Assembly: GCF_001421245.1 (NCBI RefSeq)
Contig: NZ_LMKE01000031.1
Location: forward strand, 48,069 to 112,068
DNA: 64,000 bases
Source: Sphingomonas sp. Leaf10
Lineage (GTDB): Bacteria; Pseudomonadota; Alphaproteobacteria; Sphingomonadales; Sphingomonadaceae
Reading direction: 5' to 3'
In this document: one piece after another, positions 37,740 to 48,524 of the stretch
How the letters are laid out: every line of letters begins with the position of its first letter
Numbering within the stretch: the stretch's first letter is position 1
Translations under genes and position numbers: made by a program
Notes under the pieces: generated by a model
Told to the model about the DNA's origin: nothing
The model's database searches: none
What the model saw: the letters and a program-made list of their open reading frames with translations, nothing else

Positions 37740-38521
37740 TGGCGATGCCCTTCACCGTCGTCGATGCGTTCACCGACCGGCCGTTCGCGGGTAATCCTGC
37801 GGCGGTCATGCTGCTGGGCGAATGGCCCGACGATGCGCTGCTCCAGTCGATCGCGCTGGAGCATAACCTGTCCGAAACGGCGTTCGCCGTGCCGATGGCG
37901 GGCGAGGCGGACTATGAACTGCGCTGGTTCACGCCGACGACCGAGGTGGCGATGTGCGGCCATGCGACGCTCGCCAGCGGTCATGTGCTGCTGGGGGATC
38001 GGGATGCCGTCCGCTTCGCTACGCGCAAGGCAGGGGTGCTGATCGTCAGGCGTGATGGGGATGGCTATACGCTCGACTTGCCGGTCACCCACGTCGCGCC
38101 GGTCGCGGACGCGGCGCTGCTGGCGGCGCTGGGCTGCGAAGGCGAGGTATTCGCCAGCGTCTCGGGTACGGAGGCGACCAGCATCGTCCTGCTGCCCGAT
38201 GCTGCGGCGGTGCGCGCCTGTGCACCCGACATGGCGGCGCTGTCGGCATGCGAGGTGATGGCTATCGTCACCGCGCCGGGTGACGCCGCTGATATCGTCA
38301 GCCGGGCGTTCGTGCCTGCCTGGGGCGTCGATGAGGACCCGGTGACCGGATCGGCGCATGCAGCACTTGCCCCCTTCTGGGTCGAACGGCTCGGCCGCGA
38401 TCGCTTCACCGCCTATCAGGCGAGTGCGCGGGGCGGGCATCTGACCTGCACGCTCGCCGGGGATCGTGCGGTGCTGGGCGGGCAGTGCGTCACGGTAATG
38501 CGGGGCGAATTGCTGCTGTAG
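37739..38521 (+). CDS. PhzF-family isomerase-like protein
   Basis: This 260-residue protein matches the PhzF/DAP-epimerase-like family: VVDAFTDRPFAGNPAAV at the start, the conserved acid in LSETAF (Glu near residue 44), RWFTPTTEVAMCGHATLA, and WGVDEDPVTGSAHAAL. PhzF itself isomerises a phenazine precursor, but most genomic members have unknown substrates and no phenazine genes are present here. The ATG at 37739 overlaps the CDF stop. Confidence 0.92.
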   Translation: MAMPFTVVDAFTDRPFAGNPAAVMLLGEWPDDALLQSIALEHNLSETAFAVPMAGEADYELRWFTPTTEVAMCGHATLASGHVLLGDRDAVRFATRKAGVLIVRRDGDGYTLDLPVTHVAPVADAALLAALGCEGEVFASVSGTEATSIVLLPDAAAVRACAPDMAALSACEVMAIVTAPGDAADIVSRAFVPAWGVDEDPVTGSAHAALAPFWVERLGRDRFTAYQASARGGHLTCTLAGDRAVLGGQCVTVMRGELLL

Positions 38522-38587
38522 CTTTGCTTGGGGCGGGGCAATGCGGCGTTGGGTAGCAATTCGAAACGTGGCGCCCATCTATCCTGA

Positions 38588-39574
38588 ATGACCCGTTATT
38601 CGATGCTCGACCTCGTCCCCGTCCGCCAGGGGGGCACCTCCGGCGAAGCGCTGGCCGCCGCCGCCGACCTTGCCGTCCATGCCGAACGCGAGGGCTATCA
38701 CCGCTATTGGGTCGCCGAACACCACGGCATGCCCGGTATCGCCAGCGCGGCAACGGCGGTGGTGATCGGCCACATCGCCGCCGCGACGAAGGCGATTCGC
38801 GTCGGTGCGGGCGGGATCATGCTGCCCAATCACGCGCCGCTGACCATCGCCGAACAGTTCGGGACGCTCGATGCGCTGTTTCCGGGTCGGATCGACCTCG
38901 GCCTCGGCCGTGCACCGGGATCGGACCAGATCGTCGCCCGTGCGCTGCGCCGGACGCTCGACAGCGATCCCAACGCCTTCCCGCAGGACGTCGTCGAGTT
39001 GCAGCGCTATTTCGCCGATGATGCACGCGGCGGTATCCGTGCGGTGCCGGGCGCGGGGGCCAAGGTCGATCTGTGGATCCTCGGATCGTCGCTGTTCGGT
39101 GCGCAGCTGGCGGCGATGCTCGGCTTGCCCTATGCCTTTGCCTCGCACTTCGCGCCCGCCGCGCTTGATCAGGCGCTGGACGCGTATCGCCGCAACTTCC
39201 GTCCGTCGGCGGTGCTCGACAAGCCCTATGCGGCGGCAGCGTTCAACGTGCTGGCGGCCGATACCGACGAAGAGGCGCGGCTGCTCGCCAGTTCGACCGA
39301 ACAGATGTTCGTCGCGATCCGTACCGGCCAGCCGATCGAGCTGCCCCCGCCGGTCGAAGGCTATCGCGAGCGGATCGGTGCACAGGGCAATGCGATCCTC
39401 AACCATGTCCTCGAATGTTCGGCGATCGGCGGGCCGAAGACGGTACGGGATGGGCTGGCCCGGTTCATCGAGCGCACGCAGGTCGATGAAGTCATCATCA
39501 CCGGCGCGATGTTCGATCCCGCAGCCCGCCGGCGCAGCGTGACGATCGCGGCGGAAGCGATGCGGAGGTTGTGA
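38588..39574 (+). CDS. LLM-class flavin-dependent oxidoreductase
   Basis: This 328-residue protein is a luciferase-like TIM barrel. It shows the family pattern [63 protein letters not shown], as in the YhbW/MsnO8-like group. Such proteins use FMNH2 or F420; the substrate is not known. It follows the PhzF gene after 66 bases on the same strand and may share its transcript. Confidence 0.9.
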   Translation: MTRYSMLDLVPVRQGGTSGEALAAAADLAVHAEREGYHRYWVAEHHGMPGIASAATAVVIGHIAAATKAIRVGAGGIMLPNHAPLTIAEQFGTLDALFPGRIDLGLGRAPGSDQIVARALRRTLDSDPNAFPQDVVELQRYFADDARGGIRAVPGAGAKVDLWILGSSLFGAQLAAMLGLPYAFASHFAPAALDQALDAYRRNFRPSAVLDKPYAAAAFNVLAADTDEEARLLASSTEQMFVAIRTGQPIELPPPVEGYRERIGAQGNAILNHVLECSAIGGPKTVRDGLARFIERTQVDEVIITGAMFDPAARRRSVTIAAEAMRRL

Positions 39575-39613
39575 CCGCCTTCTCTCCCCGCCCCCGTTTG
39601 CTTCGAGCGCAGG

Positions 39614-39696
39614 TTCGAGCTTGTCGAGAACCGTAGTCGAGCAGGGGTTGCCCCAAGCGACCCAGTTCTCGACGGACGCTTCTCGACAAGCTCGAA
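39614..39696. repeat. Inverted repeat with TTCGAGCTTGTCGAGAA arms
   Basis: Arms at 39614-39630 and 39680-39696 are perfect 17-base inverted copies. They lie between the convergent LLM oxidoreductase and histidine kinase genes. A related sequence (TCGACAAGCTCAG) occurs near 58600. A transcript through it would form a long hairpin, so it may also separate the two genes' transcripts. Confidence 0.8.
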
Positions 39697-39727
39697 GCTG
39701 CTCGAACCGAACGGAATGGCGCTAAGT

Positions 39728-41113
39728 TCACGCCGCCGGCAGCCGTAGCCGCACGAGCAGCCCGCCCAGATCCTCGCTCTCCTCCAACGAGGCCGTGCCT
39801 TCGTAAATCTCCGCCACGTCGCGGACGATGGCGAGGCCAAGGCCGGTGCCGGGCTTCCCCGAATCGAGCCGGACGCCGCGGTCGAAGATGCGCAGCCGGT
39901 CGGCCTCCGGGATACCCCGGCCGTCGTCCTCGACCAGCAGTTCGACGAAGCCGGCATCGGCGCGCACCGTCACGAACACGCTGCCCCCGCCATATTTGGC
40001 GGCGTTCTCGACCAGATTGCCGAGGATTTCGTCGAGATCCTGTCGTTCGATCCGCGCGACCAGATCCTTTTGCCCGTCGATGTCGATGCGGACATTGGGA
40101 TAGAGGCGGGCGACGGCGCGTTCGACCGCTTCCACCGACGTCCATACCTCCGCCCGGCTGTGTGCCGATCCGCGCCGCCCGACCGCGCGGGCACGGGCGA
40201 GGTGGTGATCGACCTGCCGCCGCATCGTCCGCGCCTCCCGGATGACGGTGTCGGCCAGATCGTCCTGCCCCGCTGCGGCGGCGTTCATGATGACGGTCAG
40301 CGGCGTCTTCAGCGCATGGGCGAGGTTGCCGGCATGGCGCCGCGCCTCCTCCGCCTGCCGGTCGTTATGTTCGACCAGCGCGTTCAGTTCCTCGACCAGT
40401 GGCGCGACCTCGGCGGGCATTGCCCCTTCGACCCGCGCCGACTGCCCCGCGCGCAGCCGCGCGATCGCGTCGCGGACGGCGCGCAAGGGGAGCAGGCCAT
40501 ACCACGTCTGAAGCGCCGCCATGACGATCAGTCCCAGCCCGAGCAGCGCGAACGATCGCACCAGCGTCTTGCGCAGCGCCGCGATCAGCCCGTCGAGCAC
40601 GTCGCGCGACTCGGCGACCTGGAACCGCCAGACGGTCGGCGATCCGGGCAGCGTCAGGTCACGCTCGACGATGCGCAGCTTCTGTTCGGGGAAGGGCTTG
40701 GCGTCATAGACGCGGATGTCGGTATAACGGTGCCCGGTGTCGACCGGCAGCTTGCGGTCCCATAGCGAGCGCGACGGCCACGTCTCGTGCCCCGGGCCGC
40801 TCACCTGCCAATACAGTCCCGAATAGGGTTCGAGAAACCGCTGGTCGGACAGCTGGCGATTGAACGTCACCTCGCCACTCGAATCGATCTCCGCCGACAC
40901 GATTAGCGAGTTGAGCAGATATTCGAGGCCGTCATCGGTGTTGCGAGTGACGGCCGACACCAGCACGCGGTCGAGCGCGAAGCCGCCGCCCGTCAGCAGC
41001 AGCATGATCCACAGCGCCGCGACGACGATCATCCGCCGCGACAGCGACCCCGTCACCCGGACATAGGGACGTGGCGCCGGCGCGCGGGGGGCGGGGTCGG
41101 CGCCGGTCGCCAT
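39728..41113 (-). CDS. Two-component sensor histidine kinase
   Basis: This 461-residue membrane kinase has two helices (about residues 28-48 and 184-204) bracketing a periplasmic sensor, a HAMP-like segment, the H-box NLAHALKTPLTV with His266, an N-box NLVENAAKYGG, and G-boxes DDGRGIP and GTGLGLAI. The H-box form (ALKTPL) and the order match the PhoQ/FeuQ group. It lies ten bases after its OmpR-type regulator on the same strand, so the two form a pair. The signal is unknown; envelope stress or divalent cations are typical of the group. Confidence 0.92.
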   Translation of the reverse strand: MATGADPAPRAPAPRPYVRVTGSLSRRMIVVAALWIMLLLTGGGFALDRVLVSAVTRNTDDGLEYLLNSLIVSAEIDSSGEVTFNRQLSDQRFLEPYSGLYWQVSGPGHETWPSRSLWDRKLPVDTGHRYTDIRVYDAKPFPEQKLRIVERDLTLPGSPTVWRFQVAESRDVLDGLIAALRKTLVRSFALLGLGLIVMAALQTWYGLLPLRAVRDAIARLRAGQSARVEGAMPAEVAPLVEELNALVEHNDRQAEEARRHAGNLAHALKTPLTVIMNAAAAGQDDLADTVIREARTMRRQVDHHLARARAVGRRGSAHSRAEVWTSVEAVERAVARLYPNVRIDIDGQKDLVARIERQDLDEILGNLVENAAKYGGGSVFVTVRADAGFVELLVEDDGRGIPEADRLRIFDRGVRLDSGKPGTGLGLAIVRDVAEIYEGTASLEESEDLGGLLVRLRLPAA

Positions 41114-41123
41114 CGCGTGTCGC

Positions 41124-41813
41124 TCAGTCCTCAGCGCCCGCCGGCTTCGGCGCGCCCGGTTCGTCGAGGCTGTAGCCCAAGCCCCGGATCGTCGTGATGA
41201 CGTCGGCGCCCAGCTTCTTGCGGATGCGCGTCACGAACACTTCGATCGTGTTCGAATCGCGGTCGAAATCCTGGTCGTAGATATGCTCGATCAGTTCGGT
41301 GCGGCTGACGACCTTGCCCTTGTGATGGAGCAGGTAGCTGAGCAGCTTGTATTCCTGCGCGGTCAGCTTCACCGGCTCGCCGGCGCGCGTGACCTTGCCC
41401 GAACGGGTGTCGAGGCGGATGTCGCCGGCGGTTAGTTCCGCCGAGGCATTGCCCGACGCACGGCGGATCAGCGCGCGCAGGCGGGCGATCAGTTCCTCGG
41501 TCTGGAACGGCTTGGCGACATAATCGTCGGCACCGGCGTCCAGCCCGGCGACCTTGTCCGACCAGCTGTCGCGCGCGGTCAGCACCAGTACCGGCGCGCT
41601 GCGCCCTTCCTTGCGCCAGCGGTCGAGCACGGTCAGCCCGTCGATCTCGGGCAGGCCGAGGTCGAGGATGATCGCGTCATAGGTTTCGGTGGAGCCCAGA
41701 AAATGCCCCTCCTCCCCATCGGTGGCGAGGTCGACGGCATAGCCCGCGCCCTCCAGCGTGGCGCGCAGCTGGCGGCCGAGATTGGGTTCGTCCTCGACGA
41801 TCAGGACGCGCAT
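41124..41813 (-). CDS. OmpR-family response regulator
   Basis: This 229-residue protein has a receiver domain with phospho-acceptor Asp51 (LDLGLPEIDG), the acidic pair EDE at 7-9 and the switch Lys in VAKPF, then a winged-helix DNA-binding domain (VVSRTELIEHIYDQDFDRDSNTIEVFVTRIRKKL). It works with the histidine kinase encoded directly downstream. Sequence resembles the PhoP/FeuP branch of alphaproteobacteria. The PepSY gene lies upstream in the same orientation. Confidence 0.94.
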   Translation of the reverse strand: MRVLIVEDEPNLGRQLRATLEGAGYAVDLATDGEEGHFLGSTETYDAIILDLGLPEIDGLTVLDRWRKEGRSAPVLVLTARDSWSDKVAGLDAGADDYVAKPFQTEELIARLRALIRRASGNASAELTAGDIRLDTRSGKVTRAGEPVKLTAQEYKLLSYLLHHKGKVVSRTELIEHIYDQDFDRDSNTIEVFVTRIRKKLGADVITTIRGLGYSLDEPGAPKPAGAED

Positions 41814-41831
41814 CGGCTTCTCTCCCCTAGT

Positions 41832-42146
41832 TTAACGGCTGCGGCCGGTGATCTGGCCGGTACGGGCATCGACATCGACCCAGATCACCGCCCCATCGCG
41901 CAGGAATTTGAGCGTGTAAATCCCGCGATCGGGATCATAGTCGAAGCCGAGATACTGCGCGCCGCGCACCTGCGGCACGACACGGCGCTCGATCTCGCGC
42001 AGGGGCAGAATCTTGCCCTCCGCCCGCGCCGTCCGGGCCGCCTGATGATCGCGCAGCAACTGATCGGGCATCGCCTGCGCGACCCCCGATACCGCCAGCA
42101 ATCCCGGAACGAGGAACCGAACGACCATCGACATGAGGCGTGGCAT
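41832..42146 (-). CDS. PepSY-domain exported protein
   Basis: This 104-residue protein has a signal peptide (MSMVVRFLVPGLLAVSGVAQA) and one PepSY domain (ILPLREIERRVVPQVRGAQYLGFDYDPDRGIYTLKFL, DVDARTGQI). Such proteins are periplasmic and often sit beside two-component systems, where they may modulate the sensor. It precedes the regulator and kinase genes by 18 bases, making a three-gene run. The ATG at 42146 gives a normal signal; ATG 42134 would also do so. Confidence 0.87.
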   Translation of the reverse strand: MPRLMSMVVRFLVPGLLAVSGVAQAMPDQLLRDHQAARTARAEGKILPLREIERRVVPQVRGAQYLGFDYDPDRGIYTLKFLRDGAVIWVDVDARTGQITGRSR

Positions 42147-42232
42147 AGGGGCAACGCGTTGAACAGCCCGTGAATAGGGCAGACAGGCTGGCGTAACTTG
42201 CTTCGTTCGCGACTGCGGCTTACCTGCCACAC

Positions 42233-44002
42233 ATGGCTGCACCGATATTGTCCTATGAGGGCCTTGGATTGATCCAGGGCAATGGCTGGCTGTTCCGCGG
42301 GCTCGACATCCATGTCGGCACTCGCGACCGGCTGGCGCTGATCGGGCGCAATGGGGCGGGCAAGACGACGCTGCTGAAGCTGATCGCCGGGTCGATCGAT
42401 GCCGACGAAGGGCGCCGCACCATCGTGCCGGGCACCCATGTCGTGCTGCTCGAACAGGATCCGAAGGTCGATGGCTATGCGACTCTGCGCGACTTCGCCC
42501 TGCGCGGGCCGCGGGCGCCGGCCGAGCATGAGATCGATGCGATCGCCGACCAGCTGGGCATCGACCTGAACCGCGAGGCGGCGACGGCGTCGGGTGGCGA
42601 GCGGCGGCGGGCGGCGATCGCCCGCGCGCTGGCCGAAAACCCGGACGTGCTGCTACTGGACGAGCCGACCAACCATCTCGACCTGTCGGCGATCGAATGG
42701 CTGGAGGAATGGCTGAACCGCTTCAACGGCGCGTTCATCGTCATCAGTCACGACCGTACCTTCCTGACGCGACTGACCAAGTCGACGCTGTGGCTCGACC
42801 GTGGCGGCATCCGCCGGGCGGAGATCGGGTTCGGCGGTTTCGAGGCGTGGATGGAACAAGCCGCCGCCGAAGAGGAACGCGCGGCGCAGCGGTTGGACGC
42901 GAAGCTGAAGATCGAGGAGCATTGGCTCCACCGTGGCGTCACCGCGCGGCGCAAGCGCAATATGGGGCGTCTGGAGAAGCTGCACGAATTGCGGGCGCAG
43001 CGCGCGGCGATGCAGGGGCCGCAGGGTACCGCCAAGATCCAGGTCGAGGCCGACGATACCAAGACCAAGGTGGTGATCGACGCCGAGCATGTGAGCAAGG
43101 CGTTCGGAGACCGCACGGTGCTGAAGGACTTTTCGCTGCGGGTGCGGCGCGGCGACCGGATCGGTATCGTCGGCGGCAATGGCGCGGGCAAGACGACGCT
43201 CTTGCGGCTGCTGACCGGCGACCTCGACCCTGATTCGGGCAAGATCATGCGGGCGCAGACGCTGGACGGGATCGTCATCGACCAGCAGCGCAAGCTGATG
43301 GCGCCCGAAAAGCGGGTGCGCGACGTGCTTGCAGACGGTGGCGACTGGATCGAGGTCAACGGCTCCAAGAAACATGTCCATGGCTATCTGAAGGAGTTCC
43401 TGTTCGACCCGTCGATCGCCGAGGCGCGGATCGGCACGCTGTCGGGCGGCGAGCGGTCGCGGCTGCTGCTGGCGCGCGAGTTCGCGCGGCCGTCGAACCT
43501 GCTGGTGCTGGACGAACCGACCAACGATCTCGACCTCGAAACGCTCGATCTGTTGCAGGAGGTGATCGGCGATTATGCCGGCACGGTGCTGATCGTCAGC
43601 CACGATCGCGACTTTCTCGACCGGACGGTGACGGTGACGCTGGGCATGGACGGCAGCGGCCATGTCGATGTCGTGCCGGGCGGCTATGCCGACTGGGTCG
43701 CGAAGCGGCGTGAGCGGACCGCGATGAAGGTGAAGGCGAAACCGGCCGAGGCCGCGCTGCCGAAGCCGAAATCGACCAAGATGAGCTACAAGGACCAGCG
43801 CGACCTCGACATCCTGCCCAAGCGGATCGAGGAACTGGAGGTGGCGATCGAGCGCGACGAGGCGCTGCTGGCCGATCCGGTGCTCTATACCAAGGACCCG
43901 AAGCGGTTTGCCGCGCTGAACGCGCAGATCGAACAGGCACGCGCGGAAAAGGATGCGGCGGAGGAGCGCTGGCTGGCGCTGGCCGAAATGGCGGAGGCGT
44001 AA
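42233..44002 (+). CDS. ABC-F ATPase, Uup type
   Basis: This 589-residue cytosolic protein has two ABC domains, each with Walker A (GRNGAGKTTLL near residue 37 and GGNGAGKTTLL near 317), a signature (ASGGERRR, LSGGERSR) and Walker B (LLLDEPTNHLD, LVLDEPTNDLD), and no membrane helix. The linker between domains and a C-terminal coiled coil (KRIEELEVAIERDEALL) are of the Uup kind. Uup-like proteins act on ribosomes or on DNA branch structures. It is divergent from the PepSY gene. Confidence 0.93.
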   Translation: MAAPILSYEGLGLIQGNGWLFRGLDIHVGTRDRLALIGRNGAGKTTLLKLIAGSIDADEGRRTIVPGTHVVLLEQDPKVDGYATLRDFALRGPRAPAEHEIDAIADQLGIDLNREAATASGGERRRAAIARALAENPDVLLLDEPTNHLDLSAIEWLEEWLNRFNGAFIVISHDRTFLTRLTKSTLWLDRGGIRRAEIGFGGFEAWMEQAAAEEERAAQRLDAKLKIEEHWLHRGVTARRKRNMGRLEKLHELRAQRAAMQGPQGTAKIQVEADDTKTKVVIDAEHVSKAFGDRTVLKDFSLRVRRGDRIGIVGGNGAGKTTLLRLLTGDLDPDSGKIMRAQTLDGIVIDQQRKLMAPEKRVRDVLADGGDWIEVNGSKKHVHGYLKEFLFDPSIAEARIGTLSGGERSRLLLAREFARPSNLLVLDEPTNDLDLETLDLLQEVIGDYAGTVLIVSHDRDFLDRTVTVTLGMDGSGHVDVVPGGYADWVAKRRERTAMKVKAKPAEAALPKPKSTKMSYKDQRDLDILPKRIEELEVAIERDEALLADPVLYTKDPKRFAALNAQIEQARAEKDAAEERWLALAEMAEA

Positions 44003-44300
44003 TCCTCCCCGGCACGGGGAGGGGGACCAGCCGCAGGCTGGTGGAGGGGGCTTTCCGCAGACGCTTCCTTAGGTCGGATCGACATTCAGACAGGGATGCG
44101 CCTCTCCCTTCCCTGGAAGGGAGGGGTTGGGTAGGCCGGTTGCGGCGCGCTTCCGTTCCCTCGCAGGCCGACCCACCCCCGGCCCCTCCCTTCCAGGGAG
44201 GGGAGCCGAACAGTCACTCCGCTTAATGTCGATTGGCCCTATTTGAAGCCCCCCTCCACCACCGCTTCGCGGCGGTCCCCCTCGCCGTGCCGGGTAGGAT
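44003..44300. repeat. Composite of three nested palindromic repeats
   Basis: This 298-base gap is almost all repeat DNA. Outermost are facing copies of the two-hairpin CCTCCCC family (44003-44050 and 44250-44298). Inside are 19-base arms ending in ATCGACATTCA (44070-44088) and its inverted partner (44223-44241). Innermost is the paired CCCCTCCC repeat (about 44107-44210). The layering suggests one repeat family inserting at the centre of another. No gene is present. Confidence 0.82.
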
Positions 44301-45110
44301 TTAGATGGCCTTGCCGTGCCGCCCGGCCAGTTCGGTTACATATTGCCACGCCACCCGCCCCGACCGGCTGCCGCGCTTCGTCGCCCAGTTGATCGCTTCC
44401 TGTCCGTCGAACGGCAGGTCGTAGGCGGCGCAGTAGCGTGCGACGATCGCGACATAGTGATCCTGGTCGACGACGTGGAAGCCGAGCGACAGGCCGAACC
44501 GGTCGGCCAGCGCCAGCGCGTCGTCGATGCCGTCGCGCGGGTTGATGGCGCTATCCTGTTCCTTCAGGTCGCGCGGGACCAGATGGCGGCGGTTGGCGGT
44601 GACGATCAGCCGGACGTTGGGTGGGCGACCTTCTGCACCGCCCTCCAGCAACGATCGCAGCGCACGGCCATCGGCGGGCGTATCGAAGCCGAGATCGTCG
44701 ACGAACACGACGAACGCCCGTTCGACCGGTGCCAGCAGCGCGAACAGCGCGGGCAGTCTGGCGAGCGCAGTCGCCGGTGCCTCGACCAGCGCCAGCCGAC
44801 CGCCGTCCGCCTGCACCTGCCCGACCGCCGCCTTGACCAGCGCCGACTTGCCGGTGCCGCGCGCGCCCCACAGCAGCACGTCGTGCGCCGCTGCACCTGC
44901 CGCCAGCCGCGCGAGATTGGCGGTCAGCGCGTCCCGTTGCGCATCGATCCCGACCAGCCGCTCGATCGGCAGCGGCCGGAAGCCGCGCGCCGCCGACAGC
45001 ACCGCTCCGTCCCAGCCATAGGCCGGATGCGCCAGTGGATCGGCGGCGGGCGGCGGTGGCGGCGACAGGCGTTCGAGCGCGGCGGCGATGCGAAGGAGCG
45101 GATCGGTCAT
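44301..45110 (-). CDS. AAA ATPase of the DUF815 family
   Basis: This 269-residue protein has Walker A GARGTGKSAL (residues 82-91), Walker B FVVFVDDLGFD (about 133-143), a sensor segment LIVTANRRHLVPRDL and the DUF815 C-terminus. Members are predicted AAA ATPases of unknown target in many alphaproteobacteria. It starts 20 bases after prsT on the same strand and is probably the last gene of the exopolysaccharide regulatory run, though the link may be accidental. Confidence 0.88.
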   Translation of the reverse strand: MTDPLLRIAAALERLSPPPPPAADPLAHPAYGWDGAVLSAARGFRPLPIERLVGIDAQRDALTANLARLAAGAAAHDVLLWGARGTGKSALVKAAVGQVQADGGRLALVEAPATALARLPALFALLAPVERAFVVFVDDLGFDTPADGRALRSLLEGGAEGRPPNVRLIVTANRRHLVPRDLKEQDSAINPRDGIDDALALADRFGLSLGFHVVDQDHYVAIVARYCAAYDLPFDGQEAINWATKRGSRSGRVAWQYVTELAGRHGKAI

Positions 45111-45130
45111 GCCGCCGCCCTAGCCAGCCG

Positions 45131-47168
45131 CTACCCCGCGATCAACGCCTGCGCCGCGGCACGATCGGCGAAGCCCTTGTTTGCCAGCGCCGCGCGGGTA
45201 TTGGCAATGGCGGCCGCGCGGTCGCCGGCGGCGGCGGCGATCTGCGCCATGTGCCAGCGGATCCCGGCATGGCCGGGCGCGATCCGCACCGCCTTCGCCA
45301 TCACCGGGATCGCCGCACCGATATTGTCGTTCGCAAACAATGCCCAGCCGAGCGCATCGGCGACCAGCGGGTTGGCCGGCGCGATCCGATAGGCGGCGTC
45401 GGCATAATCCTGCGCGATCCCGGGCTGTCCGACCCCCACATAGGCGGTGGCGAGTGCCGCCAGCACCGCCGCATCGCGGTCCCCGACCAGCGCGCGCAGC
45501 CGTTCGAGCGTGTCGATCGCCGCGTCGTCATCGCCTGCCGCCGCCTGCCATTGCCCGGCCAGCCGCAGCGCGACGACGCTCGCCGGGTTTTGCGCCAGGT
45601 AGAGCGATAGCGTGGCGCTGGCCTGCGGACGCTGTCCGGCGCGGTCGCGGGCATCGACCAGCCGCAGCATCGTCGCTTCGTCGAAGCGGGTCGCGGCGGC
45701 GCGGGCATAGGCATCGGCCGCCTCGCCCATCCGTCCGGCGGCGGACAGCGTATCGCCCAGCACCAGTTGCGCGGCGGGCGCACCGGGATTGGCCGCCGCC
45801 ACCCGCCGTGCGGCCGCGACCGCGTCGGCACTGTTCCCCGCCGCCGCCAGCGCCCGGATATAGGGCACCGCCACCGCCGGATCGCCGGGCGTCAGCCGGG
45901 CATCCTCCGCCAGCATCGCCAGATCGTCGTCCGGGGCGAAGGCGGTCGATCGCCCGCGTCCCGGCGATGCGGCACGATCGAGCATCGCCGCCGCCCCGGC
46001 CCGGTCGCCCAGCCGCTCCATCGCCCGCGCCGTCAGCGTCAGCGTGTAGCTGTCGGCGTCTCCCCGCGCCGCTGCCGGCCGGATATAGTCGAGCGCGTCC
46101 TGCGCGGCGTTGCTCTGTAACAGTGCCAGCGCCAGCAGCTTGCGCGCGGTGACGTTGGTCGGTTGCCGCGCGACCAGTTCGCGCAGCGCGACCGCCGCCT
46201 GCCCTTCATTCCCCTGCGCCAGATCGATCGAACCGCTGAGCAGCAATGCCCCTGGCACCCCGGCGACACCGCGTCCGGTCTTGTCGAGGATGCTGCGCGC
46301 GGTGTCGTAATCGCCTGCCCGAGCCGCCAGCACCGCTTGCAGGTAATAGCCCTGCGCGCTGCCCGGCCGGACCGCCATCGCCCGCCGCACCGCGTCCAGC
46401 ATCGGGCCGGCACGACCGGCATCGCCGAGCGTGGCGGCATATTCGATCAGCGTGTCGTAACCGTACGGATCGCGCTTCAGCGCCGCTTCGAACCACGGCA
46501 GCGCGGCGACCAGCCCATATTGCGTGCGCACCGTTTCGGCGCGCAGCCGCAACGCGTCGGGGGACGACGGAGCCGCCTTCACCGCCGCCGCCGCGGCGTT
46601 GACCGCACCGACCATGTCGCCGGCACCCATCCGGATCTGCCCGAGCGCGACCCATGATGCCGCGTCCTGCGGCGTCCGCGCAACGATCGCCTGCAATGCG
46701 TTCAGCCCGGCAGCGACGTCTCCGCCCGCTGCCACAGCCTGCGCGCGGATGCGGTCGGCATAGGGGCGATAGCGCACCGGGGTCTTGTCGGCCTCGGCGA
46801 CCGCGCCGGTCGCGTCGCCCTGCAACAGCTTGGCATGGGCGCGCAGTTGGTGGACGCGTTCGGGATCGAAGCCCGCCGCCACCGCCCGGTCGATCGCGCC
46901 CTGCGCCGCGACACCTTCGCCCAGCACCAGATGGGTGCGCGCCAGCACCGCCTGCGCCAGCCCCCATTTCGGATCGGCGGCGGTCGCCGCCTGTGCCGCT
47001 TCGCGTGCCTGCGTCCAGTGCCCGCCCTCATATCGGGCCAGCGCCTGGGCGAGTTTGGTCTTCGCATCAGCGGCGTCGGCCCGTGCCGGCAGCGCCCCGC
47101 CGATCGTGGCGAGCATCCCCGCCACGATCGTCAGGCCGCCCATGCCGAGCAGCGCGCGGATCGATCGG

Positions 47169-47185
<17 letters not shown>
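45131..47185 (-). CDS. prsT: TPR-repeat lipoprotein-like protein PrsT
   Basis: This 684-residue exported protein has a signal sequence (LTIVAGMLATIGGALPARA) followed by many tetratricopeptide repeats across the whole length. The family is the PrsT protein of XrtA/PEP-CTERM loci, thought to support polymer assembly or export across the periplasm. I assign it by its position beside prsR and prsK and by its TPR layout. It overlaps the prsR stop by 17 bases; a later ATG near residue 15 is possible. Confidence 0.87.
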
Positions 47186-48520
<1,335 letters not shown>

Positions 48521-48524
<4 letters not shown>

